Shown one piece after another: positions 62,534 through 64,000 of a stretch of DNA of 64,000 nucleotides; the stretch's first letter is position 1, and each line of letters opens with the position of its first letter. The stretch spans positions 7,585 through 71,584 of the forward strand of contig CAMYLU010000009.1 of the NCBI GenBank assembly GCA_947259485.1. Reading direction: 5' to 3'. The translations under genes and the position numbers were made by a program. This stretch comes from an uncultured Gammaproteobacteria bacterium. Lineage in GTDB: Bacteria; Pseudomonadota; Gammaproteobacteria; GCA-001735895. A model generated the notes under the pieces. The model saw only the letters and a program-made list of their open reading frames with translations. It did not search any database and had not been told where the DNA came from.

Positions 62534-63278
62534 TCAGTTACTTGAAATTAACGGCTTAAACAAGCATTTCGGCGGCATTTTCGCCACCGAAAACGTCAAT
62601 CTATCCGTTGAGCGAGGTACTATTCATGCCGTCATCGGTCCCAATGGTGCCGGTAAGACAACCCTGATTGCACAATTGTCCGGTCAGCTAAAACCGGATA
62701 GCGGTAATATCGAATTCGATGGTCGCAGCATTATCAACGACAGCGTGGCCACGCGCGCGCGTATGGGAATAGCCCGATCTTTCCAGATCACCAGTGTCGT
62801 CATGCCGATGACACTGCTGGAAAATGTCATGCTCGCGGTACAGGGTGGTAGCGGCCATTCCTTCGGTTTCTGGTCACCGGTGCATCGGGATCGAGCGATG
62901 GAAACTGCGGCAATGTCCAGCCTGGCCGAGGTTGGACTTGAGGATCGTGCCAGGCGCACTGCCGCCAATGTGTCTCATGGCGAACAACGCCAACTCGAAG
63001 TGGCGATGGCACTTGCGATGAAACCACGCTTGTTGTTGCTCGATGAACCGATGGCGGGTATGGGCAAGGAAGAGGGTGCAATGATGATTGATATCCTGAA
63101 GCGTCTCAGGGGCGACATGACCATCCTGCTGATTGAGCATGATATGGATGCGGTGTTCAGCCTGGCGGACCGGTTATCGGTTATGGTAAATGGCCATGTT
63201 ATTGCCACCGATACGGTGGAAAATATCCGCGCTAACAAGGAAGTGCAAAAGGCCTACCTGGGTGATGGCCATGCTTGA
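62526..63278 (+). CDS. livG: LIV-type ABC transporter ATP-binding protein LivG
   Basis: A 250-residue ABC ATPase. Walker A is GPNGAGKTTL (about 38-47), the signature is NVSHGEQRQLEVAMAL (about 148-163), and Walker B is LLLLDEPMAGMG (about 168-179), followed by LLIEHDMDAVF. It shows the LivG-type insertion with SITSVVMPMTLLENVM. It overlaps livM and livF, so the operon is tightly coupled. Confidence 0.95.
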   Translation: MADQLLEINGLNKHFGGIFATENVNLSVERGTIHAVIGPNGAGKTTLIAQLSGQLKPDSGNIEFDGRSIINDSVATRARMGIARSFQITSVVMPMTLLENVMLAVQGGSGHSFGFWSPVHRDRAMETAAMSSLAEVGLEDRARRTAANVSHGEQRQLEVAMALAMKPRLLLLDEPMAGMGKEEGAMMIDILKRLRGDMTILLIEHDMDAVFSLADRLSVMVNGHVIATDTVENIRANKEVQKAYLGDGHA

Positions 63279-63972
63279 GCTGAACCGCGTCGAAGCTTTT
63301 TACGGCAGCATGCAGGTCTTGTTCGGTATGAACCTGCGTTGTGAAGAGGGGCAGGTTACGACGCTGATTGGTCGCAATGGCATGGGCAAGACTACCACCG
63401 TGGGTTCGATCATCGGCACGTTGCCCGGTCGTAGTGGCGAGATTCGTTTCGATGGCGAAGTGATCGACGGCCTGCCGGCCTATGAAGTTGCGCAGCTCGG
63501 CATCGGCCTGGTTCCGGAAGGCCGGCAGATATTTCCCAACCTCAGCGTGCGCGAAAATTTGATTGCGACGGCCGCCAATTACAATGCAAGCGACGATCCC
63601 TGGACGCTCGAAAAGGTGCTCGAGTTTTTCCCGCTTTTGCAAAAACGCTTGCATAACCAGGGGAGCCAGCTCTCGGGTGGCGAGCAGCAAATGCTGGCAA
63701 TCGGAAGGGCGCTGATGTTGAATCCGCGCCTGCTAATACTCGACGAGGCCACCGAAGGACTGGCACCACTGATCCGCCAGGAAATCTGGGTTCGGCTCGC
63801 ACAGTTGAAGCAGTCAGGGCTTACCATTTTGCTGATCGATAAGAATATCGATGAATTCGCCGATATCTCCGACCGGCATTTCATTGTCGAAAAAGGTCAG
63901 GTGGTCTGGCAGGGCGATTCGGGGGCACTGACCGGAGATGCGGCGCTGAAGGCCAGGTACCTGGGTATTTGA
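63265..63972 (+). CDS. livF: LIV-type ABC transporter ATP-binding protein LivF
   Basis: A 235-residue ABC ATPase, the second of the LIV pair. Walker A is GRNGMGKTTT (about 35-44), the signature LSGGEQQMLAIGRALM (about 135-150), and Walker B LLILDEATEGLAP (about 156-168). The ATG at 63265 (or 63271) is chosen because earlier sequence is livG coding in another frame; the two genes overlap by 14 bp. The last 28 bases of the window show no further gene. Confidence 0.94.
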   Translation: MAMLELNRVEAFYGSMQVLFGMNLRCEEGQVTTLIGRNGMGKTTTVGSIIGTLPGRSGEIRFDGEVIDGLPAYEVAQLGIGLVPEGRQIFPNLSVRENLIATAANYNASDDPWTLEKVLEFFPLLQKRLHNQGSQLSGGEQQMLAIGRALMLNPRLLILDEATEGLAPLIRQEIWVRLAQLKQSGLTILLIDKNIDEFADISDRHFIVEKGQVVWQGDSGALTGDAALKARYLGI

Positions 63973-64000
63973 TTTCAGCATTAAGCGGTAGGGATGTTTT

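Overview
The window is a stretch of bacterial chromosome, densely coded on both strands and without insertion sequences, phage genes or CRISPR arrays. Gene content and order point to a gammaproteobacterium, probably free-living and perhaps marine. Supporting blocks are dprA-smg-topA-tsaC-hemF, def-fmt-rsmB-DUF4390-ntrY-ntrX-trkA-trkH, hisBHAFIE-tatABC, yebC-ruvCAB-tolQRAB-pal-cpoB-tRNA-Lys, and several transporters for small organic solutes (TRAP, LIV-type ABC, MFS, EamA). No 16S gene or other decisive marker is present, so the genus cannot be named.

Layout. 1-1.15 kb: end of an ABC-2 exporter. 1.2-1.9 kb: a DUF1127 gene behind a 380-bp intergenic region with a perfect CRP-type box. 1.9-4.7 kb: quinone oxidoreductase, EamA transporter and a mercaptopyruvate-type sulfurtransferase. 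4.7-7.1 kb: a phosphonate module, tmpB-tmpA-like plus an overlapping HAD phosphatase. 7.2-8.9 kb: DUF523, a CREST-type membrane hydrolase and a YkgJ-type cysteine protein. 8.9-15.7 kb, minus strand: hemF, tsaC, topA, smg, dprA and a LysM lipoprotein. 15.9-26.4 kb, plus strand: def, fmt, rsmB, DUF4390, ntrY, ntrX with an eroded AAA+ domain, trkA, trkH and ttcA. 26.5-33.2 kb: pip-dtd, the distal histidine genes and the Tat translocase. 33.2-36.5 kb: an unknown exported protein, a small protein with a flagellar-rod-like tail, gpmI and a CRP-family regulator. 36.6-44.6 kb: yebC-ruvCAB, tol-pal and tRNA-Lys(UUU). 44.7-46.7 kb: a radical SAM protein and a HIT protein. 46.8-59 kb: a catabolic accessory region with hyuA-hyuB, an MDR reductase, a TRAP transporter, a ketopantoate-reductase-like protein, an exported HbpS/GlcG protein under an FNR/ANR box, zapG and an MFS carrier. 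59.4-64 kb: a complete LIV-type ABC uptake operon.

How the parts fit. The core blocks serve translation (def, fmt, rsmB, dtd, ttcA, tsaC), DNA topology, uptake and repair (topA, dprA, ruvCAB), histidine synthesis, folded-protein export (tatABC) and envelope integrity (tol-pal-cpoB). The TRAP binding protein has a twin-arginine signal and would be a client of the Tat system encoded here. The CRP-family regulator keeps the Arg-Glu...Arg recognition pattern that reads TGTGA half-sites, and such a site lies upstream of the DUF1127 gene. The accessory parts suggest scavenging of phosphonate, hydantoin-like or lactam-like compounds and organic acids. The substrates in the 46.8-64 kb region cannot be read from the sequence.

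Most notable: the tmpB-tmpA pair with its translationally coupled HAD gene; the CREST-DUF523 overlapping pair; the NtrX protein whose ATPase and sigma-54 contact motifs are missing; and the hyuAB/TRAP/KPR-like/HbpS neighbourhood. Most of these recombine known families. I cannot demonstrate a wholly new system from sequence alone.
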